DNA of 42,172 nt, taken from Candidatus Woesearchaeota archaeon (GTDB lineage Archaea > Nanobdellota > Nanobdellia > Woesearchaeales > WJIZ01). Below the pieces are notes generated by a model, which did not search any database, was not told the DNA's origin, and worked only from the letters and a program-made list of their open reading frames with translations. Position 1 is the stretch's first letter. Each line of letters opens with the position of its first letter. Shown one piece after another: positions 16,323 to 25,111 of the stretch. The DNA is taken from assembly GCA_018221205.1 (NCBI GenBank), contig JAAOYF010000015.1:1-42172 (forward strand). The letters are read 5' to 3'. Both the position numbers and the translations under genes were made by a program.

Positions 16323-17018
16323 GTGCTCATCAAAGGCCTGCAGAAGACTACCTTAATCGATTACCCGGGAAAATTGGCATGCACCTTATTCGTAGGTGGA
16401 TGCAATTTTCGCTGCGGTTATTGCTATAATTCTGACCTGGTCTTCAATAAAGACGTAGAAGAGATCCATCTAGAGGAGATATTTGCATTCTTAGACAGCA
16501 GGAGGCGATATCTGGAGGGAGTATGCATCACGGGAGGTGAACCGACGATCTATCCTGGCCTTGCTGATTTTTGCGACAGATTGAAGAAGATGGGTTACTT
16601 GGTCAAATTGGATACGAACGGCTCAAACCCTCACTTGCTGAAGAAACTGATCTCCCGAAAGCTTGTCGATTATATCGCCATGGACATCAAAGCAGGCATG
16701 GAAAACTATTCTCAAGTCATTGACACCAAAGCGAACCAGGAAAAACTGAAGGAGAGCATCTCTTTAATCATGGATTCGGGAGTGGAGTATGAATTTAGGT
16801 CAACCATCATCCCTGATATTTTTACGGATGAGGAGATGAAGAAAATCTCTTTGTTGATCAAAGGCGCGAAAAAATACTATATCCAGCAGTTCAGGCCAGA
16901 TTCCAAGTCAATCGCAGAGAGATATCGGGAGATGAATCCTTTGCCAGCTGAGAAACTGCAGGAGTTCAAGAAGATCATCGAACCGATGGTCAAGGAAGTC
17001 TCTATCCGTAATGATTAG
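16323..17018 (+). CDS. nrdG: Anaerobic ribonucleotide reductase activating protein (radical SAM)
   Basis: 231 residues from GTG 16323, one nt after the stop of the tail ORF. The radical SAM motif C-N-F-R-C-G-Y-C (about residues 29-36) is preceded by L-I-D-Y-P-G-K-L-A-C-T-L-F-V-G-G-C, with G-G-E-P at about 65-68. It reductively cleaves SAM and abstracts hydrogen from the NrdD glycine. Size and the L-I-D-Y-P-G start match the NrdG2 type found with archaeal NrdD. GAGGTG overlapping the previous stop probably serves as ribosome-binding site, so all three ORFs are coupled. Confidence 0.92.
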   Translation: MLIKGLQKTTLIDYPGKLACTLFVGGCNFRCGYCYNSDLVFNKDVEEIHLEEIFAFLDSRRRYLEGVCITGGEPTIYPGLADFCDRLKKMGYLVKLDTNGSNPHLLKKLISRKLVDYIAMDIKAGMENYSQVIDTKANQEKLKESISLIMDSGVEYEFRSTIIPDIFTDEEMKKISLLIKGAKKYYIQQFRPDSKSIAERYREMNPLPAEKLQEFKKIIEPMVKEVSIRND

Positions 17019-17024
17019 TTCTCG

Positions 17025-17059
17025 ATAAATTTATAAGTGAGTATTTGTTGGATGGAACC
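17025..17059 (+). promoter_or_regulatory. Promoter of the hydrogenase operon
   Basis: A clear TATA box (AAATTTATAAG, 17027-17037) lies 23-33 nt before ATG 17060 with no SD in between. The hydBGDA message therefore probably starts at or next to the ATG and is leaderless for its first gene, independent of nrdG. Confidence 0.55.
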
Positions 17060-18025
17060 ATGCCCGTATTTGCATTGAAAAAAAAGAGGTTTAGTAAATT
17101 CATTTCCAAGCTCACGAAGAGCTATGAAGTCATCGCTCCTGTCAAGGAAGATGTAGTGAAATTCCAGCAGATCCAGGATGCAGATGAGATCCATTTTGAA
17201 AAAAACTCTTTCTTTCCTGTCAAGGAATATTTTTTCAGGAAGCAAGAGACCATCTTTACCTTTGATGGGAACAAAATAACTGTTCCGGCTTTCAAGACAC
17301 CTTCCCGAGTCTTTTTTGGGATACGACGGTGCGATCTCAATGCGATTGCGCATCAGGATGTGGTGTTCAAAGGGGCAAAGGATCCTTATTACACTGAAGC
17401 GCGGGAAAAAAGCATCCTTATCGGTTACCATTGCGATGAAGCGCCTTCACCATACTGCTTTTGCGGCAGTCTTGAATTGGCAGAGTTCTTTGACCTGATG
17501 TTCTTTGACAAAGAAGACTATTTTCTTGTTGAGACAGGCAGCCAGAAAGGAGAGAATTTCGTGAAAAAATATATGGGCTTGTTCAGCAAGACCGATAAAA
17601 AAATAAGTGCAAGAGATAGGTTCATCTTGGGAGCGGATAGGCTGGAGAAGAAAGATATCAAGGAGTTCTATGATCATCCTGATTGGAAAAAGGGAGTTGA
17701 TGTCTGTCTGAGCTGCTCAGCCTGCACCAATCTTTGCCCAACCTGCTACTGTTTTGAGCTGCATGATGAAGTGAATATCAGCAAGCCTTCAACAGGAGAG
17801 CGGAAGAGGACGTGGAGCAGCTGCCAGGTGCAGGAGTTCACTAAAGTTGCCGGTGACCATGTCTTCAGAAAAGATAGAGAAGAAAGGTTCAAACATCGTA
17901 TCTATCATCAATTACAATATTTCAAGGAAAAAAATGGTGTAGATCTCTGCGTCGGCTGCGGTAGATGCGTCGAAGGATGTCCGACACGGATTGATTTTGT
18001 CCAGATACTGAACGAGATGAAATGA
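17060..18025 (+). CDS. hydB: NiFe-hydrogenase (sulfhydrogenase) beta subunit, Fe-S electron transfer
   Basis: 321 residues. The C-terminal half carries two ferredoxin-like clusters: C-L-S-C-S-A-C-T-N-L-C-P-T-C-Y-C and C-V-G-C-G-R-C-V-E-G-C-P. The N-terminal part has R-R-C-D-L-N-A-I and C-x-C-G-S segments typical of HydB/AsrA-like subunits. It passes electrons between the flavin subunit HydG and the HydD/HydA hydrogenase core. Start ATG 17060 follows the TATA box; an upstream TTG at 17045 is in frame but unnecessary. It overlaps hydG by ATGA. Gene order hydB-G-D-A equals that of Pyrococcus cytosolic hydrogenases (group 3b). Confidence 0.92.
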   Translation: MPVFALKKKRFSKFISKLTKSYEVIAPVKEDVVKFQQIQDADEIHFEKNSFFPVKEYFFRKQETIFTFDGNKITVPAFKTPSRVFFGIRRCDLNAIAHQDVVFKGAKDPYYTEAREKSILIGYHCDEAPSPYCFCGSLELAEFFDLMFFDKEDYFLVETGSQKGENFVKKYMGLFSKTDKKISARDRFILGADRLEKKDIKEFYDHPDWKKGVDVCLSCSACTNLCPTCYCFELHDEVNISKPSTGERKRTWSSCQVQEFTKVAGDHVFRKDREERFKHRIYHQLQYFKEKNGVDLCVGCGRCVEGCPTRIDFVQILNEMK

Positions 18026-18828
18026 AAAAAGAAAATCCCTATATCCCGACGCCGTATAAAGTATTAGATTTCTATAGAGAGACTCCTGACAGCTTCACGT
18101 TGACCGTGAGCATGAAGACAAAACATGATCCTGGACAATTCGTTCAAGTCAGTTTACCGGGCATAGGAGAAAGCCCCATATCGATCTGTTCTGATTCTCG
18201 AGAGCACATCAAATTGAATGTCCGAGAGGTCGGGAACGTTACCCGAGCGTTAAGCCAATTGAAAAAAGGGGACACTCTGCTGATGAGAGGGCCCTATGGC
18301 AAAGGATATCCGATGCACCACCTGAAAGGAAATGATCTCCTTATCATCGGCGGGGGCTGTGGCATCGCTCCGCTTAAAGGAGTCATAGACTATGTCGAGA
18401 ATCACCGAGATGATTATGGTGAGGTGAAGATGTTCTTAGGATATAGAAGTCCTAACGATGTCATTTTCAAGCGAGAGCTAAAAGAATGGAGGAAGACGTA
18501 TCATCTTCAAGTGACTGTTGATGAGAATCCCCACGGGCAGTTTTGCTATGACGCCCGCGAAGGGTTCATCACTGAGGCACTGAAAGAAGCAAAACTTTCT
18601 AACGATAAAAAGATAGTATTCCTTTGTGGGCCGCCCATCATGATGAAATTTGTCATCGGGATCTTGCATCAGAAAGGATTCAATGATGATCAGATATTCA
18701 TCAGCGCTGAGCGATTGATGTATTGCGCTTTCGGAGTGTGCTGCCATTGCATGATACGGGGAAAATTCACGTGTATGGACGGACCAGTATTCAGATATGA
18801 TGAGATAAAGGATTTCAAAAATGACTAA
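18022..18828 (+). CDS. hydG: NiFe-hydrogenase gamma subunit, FAD/NAD(P)-binding
   Basis: 268 residues. A ferredoxin-reductase fold: FAD domain with G-Q-F-V-Q-V-S-L-P and S-P-I-S-I-C-S-D, NAD(P) domain with G-G-G-C-G-I-A-P-L-K-G (about 111-121) and F-L-C-G-P-P-I-M-M. A C-terminal C-A-F-G-V-C-C-H-C...C motif binds a 2Fe-2S cluster, as in PyrK-like proteins. It exchanges electrons with NADP(H) in the cytoplasm. It overlaps hydB by four nt and hydD by eight nt. Confidence 0.92.
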   Translation: MKKENPYIPTPYKVLDFYRETPDSFTLTVSMKTKHDPGQFVQVSLPGIGESPISICSDSREHIKLNVREVGNVTRALSQLKKGDTLLMRGPYGKGYPMHHLKGNDLLIIGGGCGIAPLKGVIDYVENHRDDYGEVKMFLGYRSPNDVIFKRELKEWRKTYHLQVTVDENPHGQFCYDAREGFITEALKEAKLSNDKKIVFLCGPPIMMKFVIGILHQKGFNDDQIFISAERLMYCAFGVCCHCMIRGKFTCMDGPVFRYDEIKDFKND

Positions 18829-19633
18829 ACCAAAAGTGGGAGTATATGGTATCACTGGTTGTGCAGGCTGCCAGCTCTCTATCATCTTCAATGAGGATGA
18901 GATCCTGGATATTGTTGATCTAGTGGAGTTGAGAGCGTTCCCTTTCATCAAAGAGGTCAATGCTGATGAGAAATTCGATTTCCTTTTTGTCGAAGGACTG
19001 GTGGCAGACAAAGGAGATTTGAAGACGATCAAGAAACTGCGGGAGAATTCAACTTTCCTGATTGCTTTGGGAGCGTGCGCCTGTACGGGATGCGTGCCTG
19101 CTTATCGAACATTTACCTTGAGAGAGAATTATGAGCATCTCTTGTACAAGAAGCAGCAGCATATCGAAGATGTGAAGCCTACTCCCATAGATGACCATGT
19201 CAAAGTCGATTATTATATACCAGGATGCCCTCCTGATAAGAAAGAGATAGTATCTTTCATCAAAGCAGTTGTCCAGGGCAAACAGCCGAGGCCTTTTGAA
19301 AGTCCGGTATGCGTCGAATGCAGACGGAACGGGAACGAATGCCTCTTAGAGAAGGGCAAGCCTTGTCTTGGTCCGATCACCATCGGAGGATGTGATAGCG
19401 TATGCATCAATGGAGGTTTTGAATGCTGGGGTTGCAGAGGGCCTACAAAAGACATGAACCTCGATGCGATGATCGCTCTTCTGAAGAGCAAAGGATTTGA
19501 CGAGAAATTCATCCAGGATCGGATGAGGACTTTTGTCGGTTTGAAGCTTCCTATGCTCGAGAAGGTCATGCAGAAAGGAAATATGGACAAATTAGTGCAG
19601 ATCGCGATAAACCATGGAAAAGATAACACTTAA
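18821..19633 (+). CDS. hydD: NiFe-hydrogenase small (delta) subunit
   Basis: 270 residues. Proximal-cluster ligands are visible: G-C-A-G-C-Q at C14/C17, then L-G-A-C-A-C-T-G-C and P-G-C-P-P-D-K. The C-terminal part adds C-V-E-C, C-L, C-L-G-P-I-T-I-G-G-C-D-S-V-C and C-W-G-C-R-G-P, enough for medial and distal clusters. It forms the catalytic heterodimer with HydA. It overlaps hydA by 20 nt, which implies coupled translation. Confidence 0.92.
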   Translation: MTKPKVGVYGITGCAGCQLSIIFNEDEILDIVDLVELRAFPFIKEVNADEKFDFLFVEGLVADKGDLKTIKKLRENSTFLIALGACACTGCVPAYRTFTLRENYEHLLYKKQQHIEDVKPTPIDDHVKVDYYIPGCPPDKKEIVSFIKAVVQGKQPRPFESPVCVECRRNGNECLLEKGKPCLGPITIGGCDSVCINGGFECWGCRGPTKDMNLDAMIALLKSKGFDEKFIQDRMRTFVGLKLPMLEKVMQKGNMDKLVQIAINHGKDNT

Positions 19634-20885
19634 CCACATCACGAAGATAGAAGGGCATGCTAAATTAGCTTTAGGCATCGAGAACGGAGAAGTGAAGCAG
19701 TGTGAACTGAGCTCTGTTGAAGGAAGCCGTTATTTTGAAGGCATAGTCCGAGGAAGGAGATTCAACGAAGCCAGTGAAATCACCTCTCGAATCTGCGGCA
19801 TCTGCAGCTGCGCACATGTCATCACATCAATACAGGCAATAGAGAATGCGCTGCACTATATACCGACTGAGCAGACAGAGACACTACGAGTATTGTTGAC
19901 GTTGTCAGAACGCATCCGGAGTCACGCAACACATCTTTATTTTTTGGCCTTGCCTGATTATACAGGTTATGAATCTGCATTGGCGATGGCCCCGAAGTTC
20001 AAGAAAGAGCTGAAGCAGGCATTGCGGCTGATGAAAATAGGAAACGGAATGATCAAGATCCTTGGAGGGAGAGATCTGCATCCTGTCTCTGCCACGGTCG
20101 GCGGTTGGTTAAGCCTGCCGACGCAGGAGGAGTTTGATACGATGGCAAGAGATCTGGAAAGTATAAAGGCAGATGCATCTGCCACTTGCGATCTTTTTTC
20201 CAATCTTACCTATCCTGATTTTGAGACCAAAGGAGAATGGTATTCTCTCGTGGATAAACACCATTATGCAGTGTTGCATGGAACGTTCAAATCCTTCAGC
20301 AGCTCATTCGAGAAAAAGCATTACCGCAAATTCGTCAAAGAATACCATGAAGAGCATTCTACTGCAAATTTTGTTGTAAAAGGAGATCATAGGTACATGG
20401 TAGGAGCATTGCCTCGGCTGAACAACAATCACCGGCAGCTCTCTTCTGATGCGAAAAAGATGCTGAAGCAGGCGAACATACCTATTCCGACCCTCAATCC
20501 TTTCTATAACAATATTGCCCAGGCTGTTGAACTGGTGCATTGCATAGATCATGCTATCGATATCTGCAGATCGATGAAAGTGAGGAAAGAAAGGGTGGAT
20601 AAAGTTGGCATGAGAGCAGGTACTGGAGTAGGCGCCATAGAGGTCCCCCGGGGAACGTTATGGCACGAATATACGTTAGATAAAAACGGCATGATCACGA
20701 ATGCAAACATCATCACTCCTACAGCACAGAATCTCCTGAATATGCAGGAAGACATCCGTGCTTTTGTCCCTCGATTGATGGATAAGAAGAAAGAAGATAT
20801 CGTCATTGAGATCGAGAAACTTATCAGAAGCTATGATCCTTGTTTCTCCTGCTCAGCTCATTTTTTAGAAGTGAAATGGCTATGA
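19614..20885 (+). CDS. hydA: NiFe-hydrogenase large (alpha) catalytic subunit
   Basis: 423 residues. Both active-site ligand pairs are intact: R-I-C-G-I-C-S-C-A-H (C61, C64) and D-P-C-F-S-C-S-A-H (C410, C413), so the NiFe(CN)2CO site can form. Seven residues follow H416; this tail would be removed by the maturation protease encoded next. Together with HydB and HydG this is a group 3b type soluble, NADP-linked hydrogenase able to make or use H2, and in Pyrococcus also to reduce polysulfide. The stop overlaps the protease start as ATGA. Confidence 0.95.
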   Translation: MEKITLNHITKIEGHAKLALGIENGEVKQCELSSVEGSRYFEGIVRGRRFNEASEITSRICGICSCAHVITSIQAIENALHYIPTEQTETLRVLLTLSERIRSHATHLYFLALPDYTGYESALAMAPKFKKELKQALRLMKIGNGMIKILGGRDLHPVSATVGGWLSLPTQEEFDTMARDLESIKADASATCDLFSNLTYPDFETKGEWYSLVDKHHYAVLHGTFKSFSSSFEKKHYRKFVKEYHEEHSTANFVVKGDHRYMVGALPRLNNNHRQLSSDAKKMLKQANIPIPTLNPFYNNIAQAVELVHCIDHAIDICRSMKVRKERVDKVGMRAGTGVGAIEVPRGTLWHEYTLDKNGMITNANIITPTAQNLLNMQEDIRAFVPRLMDKKKEDIVIEIEKLIRSYDPCFSCSAHFLEVKWL

Positions 20886-21238
20886 AGACTATCTATGTTT
20901 TTGGGAATGAGTTTCTGGCTGAGGATTCTTTTGCTCGGAAGACATCTGAATATCTCAATGATGTGCATCTTATACACTGCCGAAGCCCGGATGATCTTTT
21001 GGAAGCTGATGGTGAAATAACCATACTGGATGTGGTGAAGGGCATTGAGAAACCTATCATCATCACTGATGTCAATCAGCTGCAGACTAGAGATATCATC
21101 TCACTGCATGATTTTGATCTGAGCTTTTTCCTCACCCTGCTCCAGAATATGGGAATAGGGAAAAACATAAAAATCATCGGCATCCCTATGCAAGGAGATG
21201 CCCAGAAAATGGCTCAAGAGGTGGAAGCGTGTCTTTGA
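20882..21238 (+). CDS. Hydrogenase maturation endopeptidase
   Basis: 118 residues from ATG 20882, coupled to hydA by ATGA. The N-terminal I-Y-V-F-G-N-E-F-L-A-E-D-S-F-A matches the G-N-x-(L/F)-x-x-D/E-D motif of HycI/HyaD-type proteases, and the later I-L-D-V-V-K-G matches the second nickel-sensing Asp region. It cleaves the large-subunit tail after nickel insertion. At 118 residues it is shorter than most members (about 150), with a divergent C-terminus. Placement right behind hydA supports the call. Confidence 0.82.
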   Translation: MKTIYVFGNEFLAEDSFARKTSEYLNDVHLIHCRSPDDLLEADGEITILDVVKGIEKPIIITDVNQLQTRDIISLHDFDLSFFLTLLQNMGIGKNIKIIGIPMQGDAQKMAQEVEACL

Positions 21239-22131
21239 ATAAAGGTCTGACATTGGTCTTATTTACTGCATTGATCTCAGGATTCTCCATATTCATCAAC
21301 AGTTTTGGTGTGAGGGGATTTGACAGCTCTGTGTTTACGTTTTCGAAAAACATTCTCGTCGCAGTGCTGCTTTTTGCCATCATCCTCGGCTTTAAAGAGT
21401 TCAGCCAGTTGAAATCATTGAAAAAGAAACAATGGTGGCAGCTTGCTTCGATCGGCCTTATCGGCGGGTCCATCCCCTTCCTTCTGTTCTTCAAAGGATT
21501 GCAGCTTTCTACTGGCACTACCTCTGCCTTTATCCATAAGACCTTGTTTGTCTTTGTCGCTATTTTCGCGATAATCTTCCTTAAGGAAAAATTATCTAAA
21601 GGGATATTTATCGGCGGCGCATTCCTCTTATTGGGAAATTATTTCTTGATCAGGCCTGATTTCAATCTTTCCCTGGGTCATGTCCTCATTCTTTTAGCTA
21701 CTCTCTTCTGGGCAGCTGAATATACTCTTTCGAAATATGTCTTGAAGGACTTATCGGGCACAACAGTTGCTTTCGGCAGGATGTTTTTTGGAAGTGTCTT
21801 TATCTTTGCTTTCCTTCTTGCTACAGGAAAAGCCTCTCTTGTTAGTTCGATGAGCGCTGCACAGTATGGGTGGATCGCTTTAACATCAGTTTTCCTCTTG
21901 CTGTATGTGTTTACCTTCTACAACGGACTCAAGAATGTCAATGTGACTACAGCCACATCAATCCTTTTGCTGGGAAGCCCGATCACAACAGCATTGGCCT
22001 GGGCGTTTAGAGGAGGAGCAGTAAGCTTGCTCCAGGCATTAGGAATGCTTCTTATCGTGACAGGGATTGTTTTCATCGTGTGGTACAATAAGATCATCTC
22101 ATATGGGACTCCTGCTCATGAAGGGTATTGA
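21229..22131 (+). CDS. EamA/DMT-superfamily transporter
   Basis: 300 residues with ten predicted membrane helices in two EamA halves. Typical features are G-G-S-I-P-F-L-L-F-F-K-G-L, I-F-L-K-E-K-L-S-K-G, A-T-L-F-W-A-A-E-Y-T-L-S-K-Y and T-A-T-S-I-L-L-L-G-S-P-I-T. The start is GTG 21229, ten nt before the protease stop, with SD GAGGTG at 21219-21224. The substrate cannot be read from sequence. Position inside the hydrogenase operon suggests a substrate or product linked to that metabolism, which is inference only. Confidence 0.83.
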   Translation: MSLNKGLTLVLFTALISGFSIFINSFGVRGFDSSVFTFSKNILVAVLLFAIILGFKEFSQLKSLKKKQWWQLASIGLIGGSIPFLLFFKGLQLSTGTTSAFIHKTLFVFVAIFAIIFLKEKLSKGIFIGGAFLLLGNYFLIRPDFNLSLGHVLILLATLFWAAEYTLSKYVLKDLSGTTVAFGRMFFGSVFIFAFLLATGKASLVSSMSAAQYGWIALTSVFLLLYVFTFYNGLKNVNVTTATSILLLGSPITTALAWAFRGGAVSLLQALGMLLIVTGIVFIVWYNKIISYGTPAHEGY

Positions 22132-22822
22132 ACTTTGTCTCAGGTTTTCTTATATCACCAATAAACTGAGATTTTGCGGACCAGAGGAAGCACAGAAGCA
22201 TTTCTTAACGTATCTAGAGAATAAAGATAATACTTCGGAAGTGGAGGATTCTCTCGAGAAGTTTGAAGGATTATGGCCTTATCTGCATGCTATCGCTTCA
22301 AAGCACGGCCTTGATGAGTTCGACTATAAAGTCATTGAGGCCTATTGGATAGGAAATGAATTATTGGACAGTTTTTCTGATGATGATATGAAGAATATTG
22401 TTGTTGCTTTAATGAAAAGAGGATTGCCTAAAAGCATCGGCGAGTCTGTAATTAGCAAGATGCCTTCTGGATTCTTTCCTCATCATAATTTCAATGTCTT
22501 TTACGTTGGTGTGGGAAATATCACTGGAGCAGTTGAGGCTACTTTGCAGAATATGGACAATTGCCGTGTGGGTTGGGGAGAGGTTGTTGAAGTGGGAGAT
22601 TCTCTTATTGTCAAGACGCAATCTTTGAAGAAGGATGAGAAATTCTTTTTGAGTGAGGAAGAGACAAAGAACATCGTCTACCTCAAGGAGATGCTCCCTA
22701 CTGTAAAGAAAGGAGATATAGTTGCGTTGCACTGGGGATTTGCCCCTTATATCCTTACGTCTGAACAATTGGAGAATCTGAAGAGATATAATCAGAAGAT
22801 CATTGATGTTCTGAATTCTTGA
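22118..22822 (+). CDS. DUF6390-like protein of the hydrogenase locus
   Basis: 234 residues from ATG 22118 (ATG 22103 is an alternative). The start L-R-F-S-Y-I-T-N-K-L-R-F-C-G-P-E, a middle W-I-G-N-E-L-L-D and an end H-W-G-F-A-P-Y-I-L-T-x-x-Q-L-x-N-L-x-R-Y-N resemble, from memory, the DUF6390 family; I could not check this. No catalytic motif is evident. It overlaps the transporter by 14 nt, so it is the last gene of the hyd operon, and it converges with hypC (23-nt overlap). The position suggests a role in hydrogenase maturation or regulation. Confidence 0.66.
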   Translation: MKGIELCLRFSYITNKLRFCGPEEAQKHFLTYLENKDNTSEVEDSLEKFEGLWPYLHAIASKHGLDEFDYKVIEAYWIGNELLDSFSDDDMKNIVVALMKRGLPKSIGESVISKMPSGFFPHHNFNVFYVGVGNITGAVEATLQNMDNCRVGWGEVVEVGDSLIVKTQSLKKDEKFFLSEEETKNIVYLKEMLPTVKKGDIVALHWGFAPYILTSEQLENLKRYNQKIIDVLNS

Positions 22823-23024
22823 TGGCTTCTTGATACATCTTTAGGCTTGCTTCTGCCTCTTTTTGAGGGATCTTCTGCATCACAAAACCGCCCTGGATGA
22901 TGACATAGTCGCCTTCTTTAAAATCTCCTTCTAGAATTTTCCCCTCTCTTTTTTCCTCTCCATAATCAACTGTAGCAGTATCATCCTTGATGCTGACTAT
23001 CTTTCCGGGGACGGCGAGGCACAT
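22800..23024 (-). CDS. hypC: Hydrogenase maturation factor HypC
   Basis: 74 residues. It begins M-C-L-A-V-P-G-K-I, the HypC signature in which Cys2 binds the Fe(CN)2CO group, followed by the OB-fold barrel and G-D-Y-V-I-I-Q-G-G-F-V-M-Q-K-I. It carries the iron unit from HypD to the large subunit HydA. The start overlaps the hypA stop as TGATG, so hypA and hypC are coupled on the minus strand. HypB, D, E and F are not in the window. Confidence 0.95.
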   Translation of the reverse strand: MCLAVPGKIVSIKDDTATVDYGEEKREGKILEGDFKEGDYVIIQGGFVMQKIPQKEAEASLKMYQEAIKNSEHQ

Positions 23025-23347
23025 CAGTCTATCACCACATTAAGGATCTTTATCTCTGTTCCATCTGTCAGTTCAGGAACGGCTTTGCATTTTGGGCATT
23101 CGATCATGAAGAAATCATGTCCTCTATCTAAGATAGTCGGTGGGCCTTCAAAGCCGCATTTGCATTTTACCATGGCTTTTCTTTCTTCATGGTTGATCTT
23201 CCAATCTATCATTCTTTCAAGGCATTCGATCAGTTCATGGCCAGGCACATGGGCCAACTGGCCTATCTCCAAGGAGATCTCTTTTACAGAGCCGTGTTTC
23301 ATGGCTTCGTCGATGATCCCTTTAGCGATTGCTGTTTCGTGTGACAT
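23024..23347 (-). CDS. hypA: Hydrogenase nickel chaperone HypA
   Basis: 107 residues. It has the HypA N-terminal nickel region (H-E-T-A-I-A-K-G-I-I-D-E-A), V-x-E-I-S-L-E-I-G-Q-L, and a zinc domain with C-K-C and C-P-K-C. The N-terminus is M-S-H-E rather than the usual M-H-E, so His is third in the ORF but would become second if the initiator Met is cleaved before Ser. A TATA-like element at about 23369-23380 lies 22-33 nt before the ATG, indicating leaderless transcription of hypAC. Confidence 0.93.
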   Translation of the reverse strand: MSHETAIAKGIIDEAMKHGSVKEISLEIGQLAHVPGHELIECLERMIDWKINHEERKAMVKCKCGFEGPPTILDRGHDFFMIECPKCKAVPELTDGTEIKILNVVID

Positions 23348-23406
23348 AATGGTAAAGAAAAAGAAGAGGTATAATAAATTTACTTATTATCGATGCTGCA
23401 TGTCCC

Positions 23407-25044
23407 TTACATACCCATGCCCATATCTGGAGGCATTCCGCCCGGCATACCTGGGGGCATGGATGGCTTATTTCCTGATCCTGAGATGACGTCGTCAATC
23501 CTCAGAATCATCACAGCCACTTCAGCAGCTGAACTTACTGCCTGGGTCTTAATCCGCAACGGCTCAATGACTCCATTGCGCCATGCATCCATCGATTTCC
23601 CAGTAAAGACATTGATTCCAGACCATCTCTGGCCTTTATCGTGCTGTGCTTTCAGATCTGTGAGAACATCGATAGGATCCAATCCAGCATTCTCTGCCAA
23701 TGTCCGTGGAATGACTTCCATCGCATTAGCAAAAGCCTGAACTGCTAACTGCTCTCTGCCGGATAATGAACGGGCGAATTTTTGCAATCCTTTTGAAAGT
23801 TCCATCTCGGGTGAGCCTGCTCCTGCAACAATCTTGCCTTCTTCCAACGCTGCTGCGACATCGCCGATGGAGTCTTCGATCGCCCTTTTCACTTCATCGA
23901 CAACATGCTCTGTCCCTCCTCGTACAAGCAAGGTAACAGCTTTCGGATTCTTGCATCTCTGGATATAGGTCATGTCTTCATCGCCGACCTTCACCTGCTC
24001 TACCAATCCTGCTTTTCCAAGATCTGAACTGGAGAGATCTTTTATGCTGGAGACGATCTTTGCCCCGGTCGCTTTCACCAGCGCTTCTATATCGGATTTC
24101 TTAGCCCTTCTTACAGCGTAAATCTTCCTCTTCGCCAAGAAATGCTGTGCAATATCGTCGATGCCTTTCTGGCAGATCAAGACGTTTGCGCCTGAAGCGG
24201 CAATCTTGTCTACTTTGTCCCGGATCATCTTCTCTTCCTGATCTAAAAATGCCTGCAACTGATTTGGATTGGTGATCTGGATCTTTGCGTCAATCTCAGT
24301 ATTCTTGATCTCGACTGCCGCATCAATCAGAGCAATCTTAGCGTCGGTAATCTTAAGGGGCATCTCTGAGTGTACTCTTTCTTTATCTAAGACAACTCCC
24401 CGGATCAATTCGGATCTTTCGACAGCTCCGCCCACTTTCTTCTCGAGCTTGATATCATTTGTATTGACTTTGACACCATTATCTCTGTCGAAGATCGTCT
24501 TTACTGCCTGGACTGTCAGTTCAGCGAGCTTCTCTTTTGCATTTTCAGCCCCTTTACCGGTCATGGCAGTCATGGCTATTTTCCTTAGATTTGATTCATC
24601 TTTTTCTGAGACATCTTCTGCTATCTTATAGAGAATCTCTAAAGCCTTAGACTCTGCTAGCCTATATCCCCTTGCTATGACTGTGGGATGGACTTCCTTT
24701 TCGATAAGATCTTCAGCATTCTTGAGCAATTCTCCAGCCAGCACAACTGCGGTTGTGGTGCCATCTCCCACTTCAGCCTCTTGGGTCTTAGCAATCTCTA
24801 CCATCATCTTTGCTGCCGGATGCTCAATCTGCATCTCTTTCAATATCGTAACGCCATCATTCGTGACGATGACATCTCCCATAGAATCGACGATCATCTT
24901 GTCCATGCCTTTAGGGCCTAATGTTGTTCTCACAGTCTCAGCCACTAATTTAGCTGCCATGATATTGACTTTCTGAGCATTCCTTCCTGTAGAGCGTTGT
25001 GTGCCTTCAGGCAGTATAAACACGGGTTGAATTTGATTTGACAT
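23407..25044 (-). CDS. ths: Thermosome subunit (group II chaperonin)
   Basis: 545 residues. Hallmarks: [11 protein letters not shown] (about 40-50), [14 protein letters not shown] (93-98, ATP hydrolysis), a middle apical domain, and G-A-G-S-P-E-M-E in the C-terminal equatorial part. The tail is Gly/Met/Pro-rich with repeated G-M units, as in many archaeal thermosomes, and faces the folding chamber. Unlike most genes here it has a leader with SD GGAGGT (25053-25058), eight nt before ATG, and an inverted repeat at the expected transcript start. Confidence 0.97.
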   Translation of the reverse strand: MSNQIQPVFILPEGTQRSTGRNAQKVNIMAAKLVAETVRTTLGPKGMDKMIVDSMGDVIVTNDGVTILKEMQIEHPAAKMMVEIAKTQEAEVGDGTTTAVVLAGELLKNAEDLIEKEVHPTVIARGYRLAESKALEILYKIAEDVSEKDESNLRKIAMTAMTGKGAENAKEKLAELTVQAVKTIFDRDNGVKVNTNDIKLEKKVGGAVERSELIRGVVLDKERVHSEMPLKITDAKIALIDAAVEIKNTEIDAKIQITNPNQLQAFLDQEEKMIRDKVDKIAASGANVLICQKGIDDIAQHFLAKRKIYAVRRAKKSDIEALVKATGAKIVSSIKDLSSSDLGKAGLVEQVKVGDEDMTYIQRCKNPKAVTLLVRGGTEHVVDEVKRAIEDSIGDVAAALEEGKIVAGAGSPEMELSKGLQKFARSLSGREQLAVQAFANAMEVIPRTLAENAGLDPIDVLTDLKAQHDKGQRWSGINVFTGKSMDAWRNGVIEPLRIKTQAVSSAAEVAVMILRIDDVISGSGNKPSMPPGMPGGMPPDMGMGM

Positions 25045-25060
25045 TTTACAATACCTCCAG

Positions 25061-25080
25061 TTATTCGTCTTTGTGAATAA
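25061..25080. promoter_or_regulatory. Inverted repeat at the thermosome promoter (possible heat-shock operator)
   Basis: TTATTC (25061-25066) and GAATAA (25075-25080) form a perfect 6-bp inverted repeat with an 8-nt spacer. It lies between the TATA box (25087-25096, minus strand) and the SD, over the expected transcription start. A repressor bound here would block the thermosome gene. Archaeal heat-shock repressors such as Phr act at this position, but the sequence match is not established. Confidence 0.4.
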
Positions 25081-25111
25081 ATGGGCATTTATAAATATAT
25101 CGGGCTAAGAA

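Noticed and set aside
16323-17018. nrdG as part of the hydrogenase operon
   Set aside because: A clear TATA box (17027-17037) lies between nrdG and hydB, and nrdG is translationally linked to the nrdD tail ORF.
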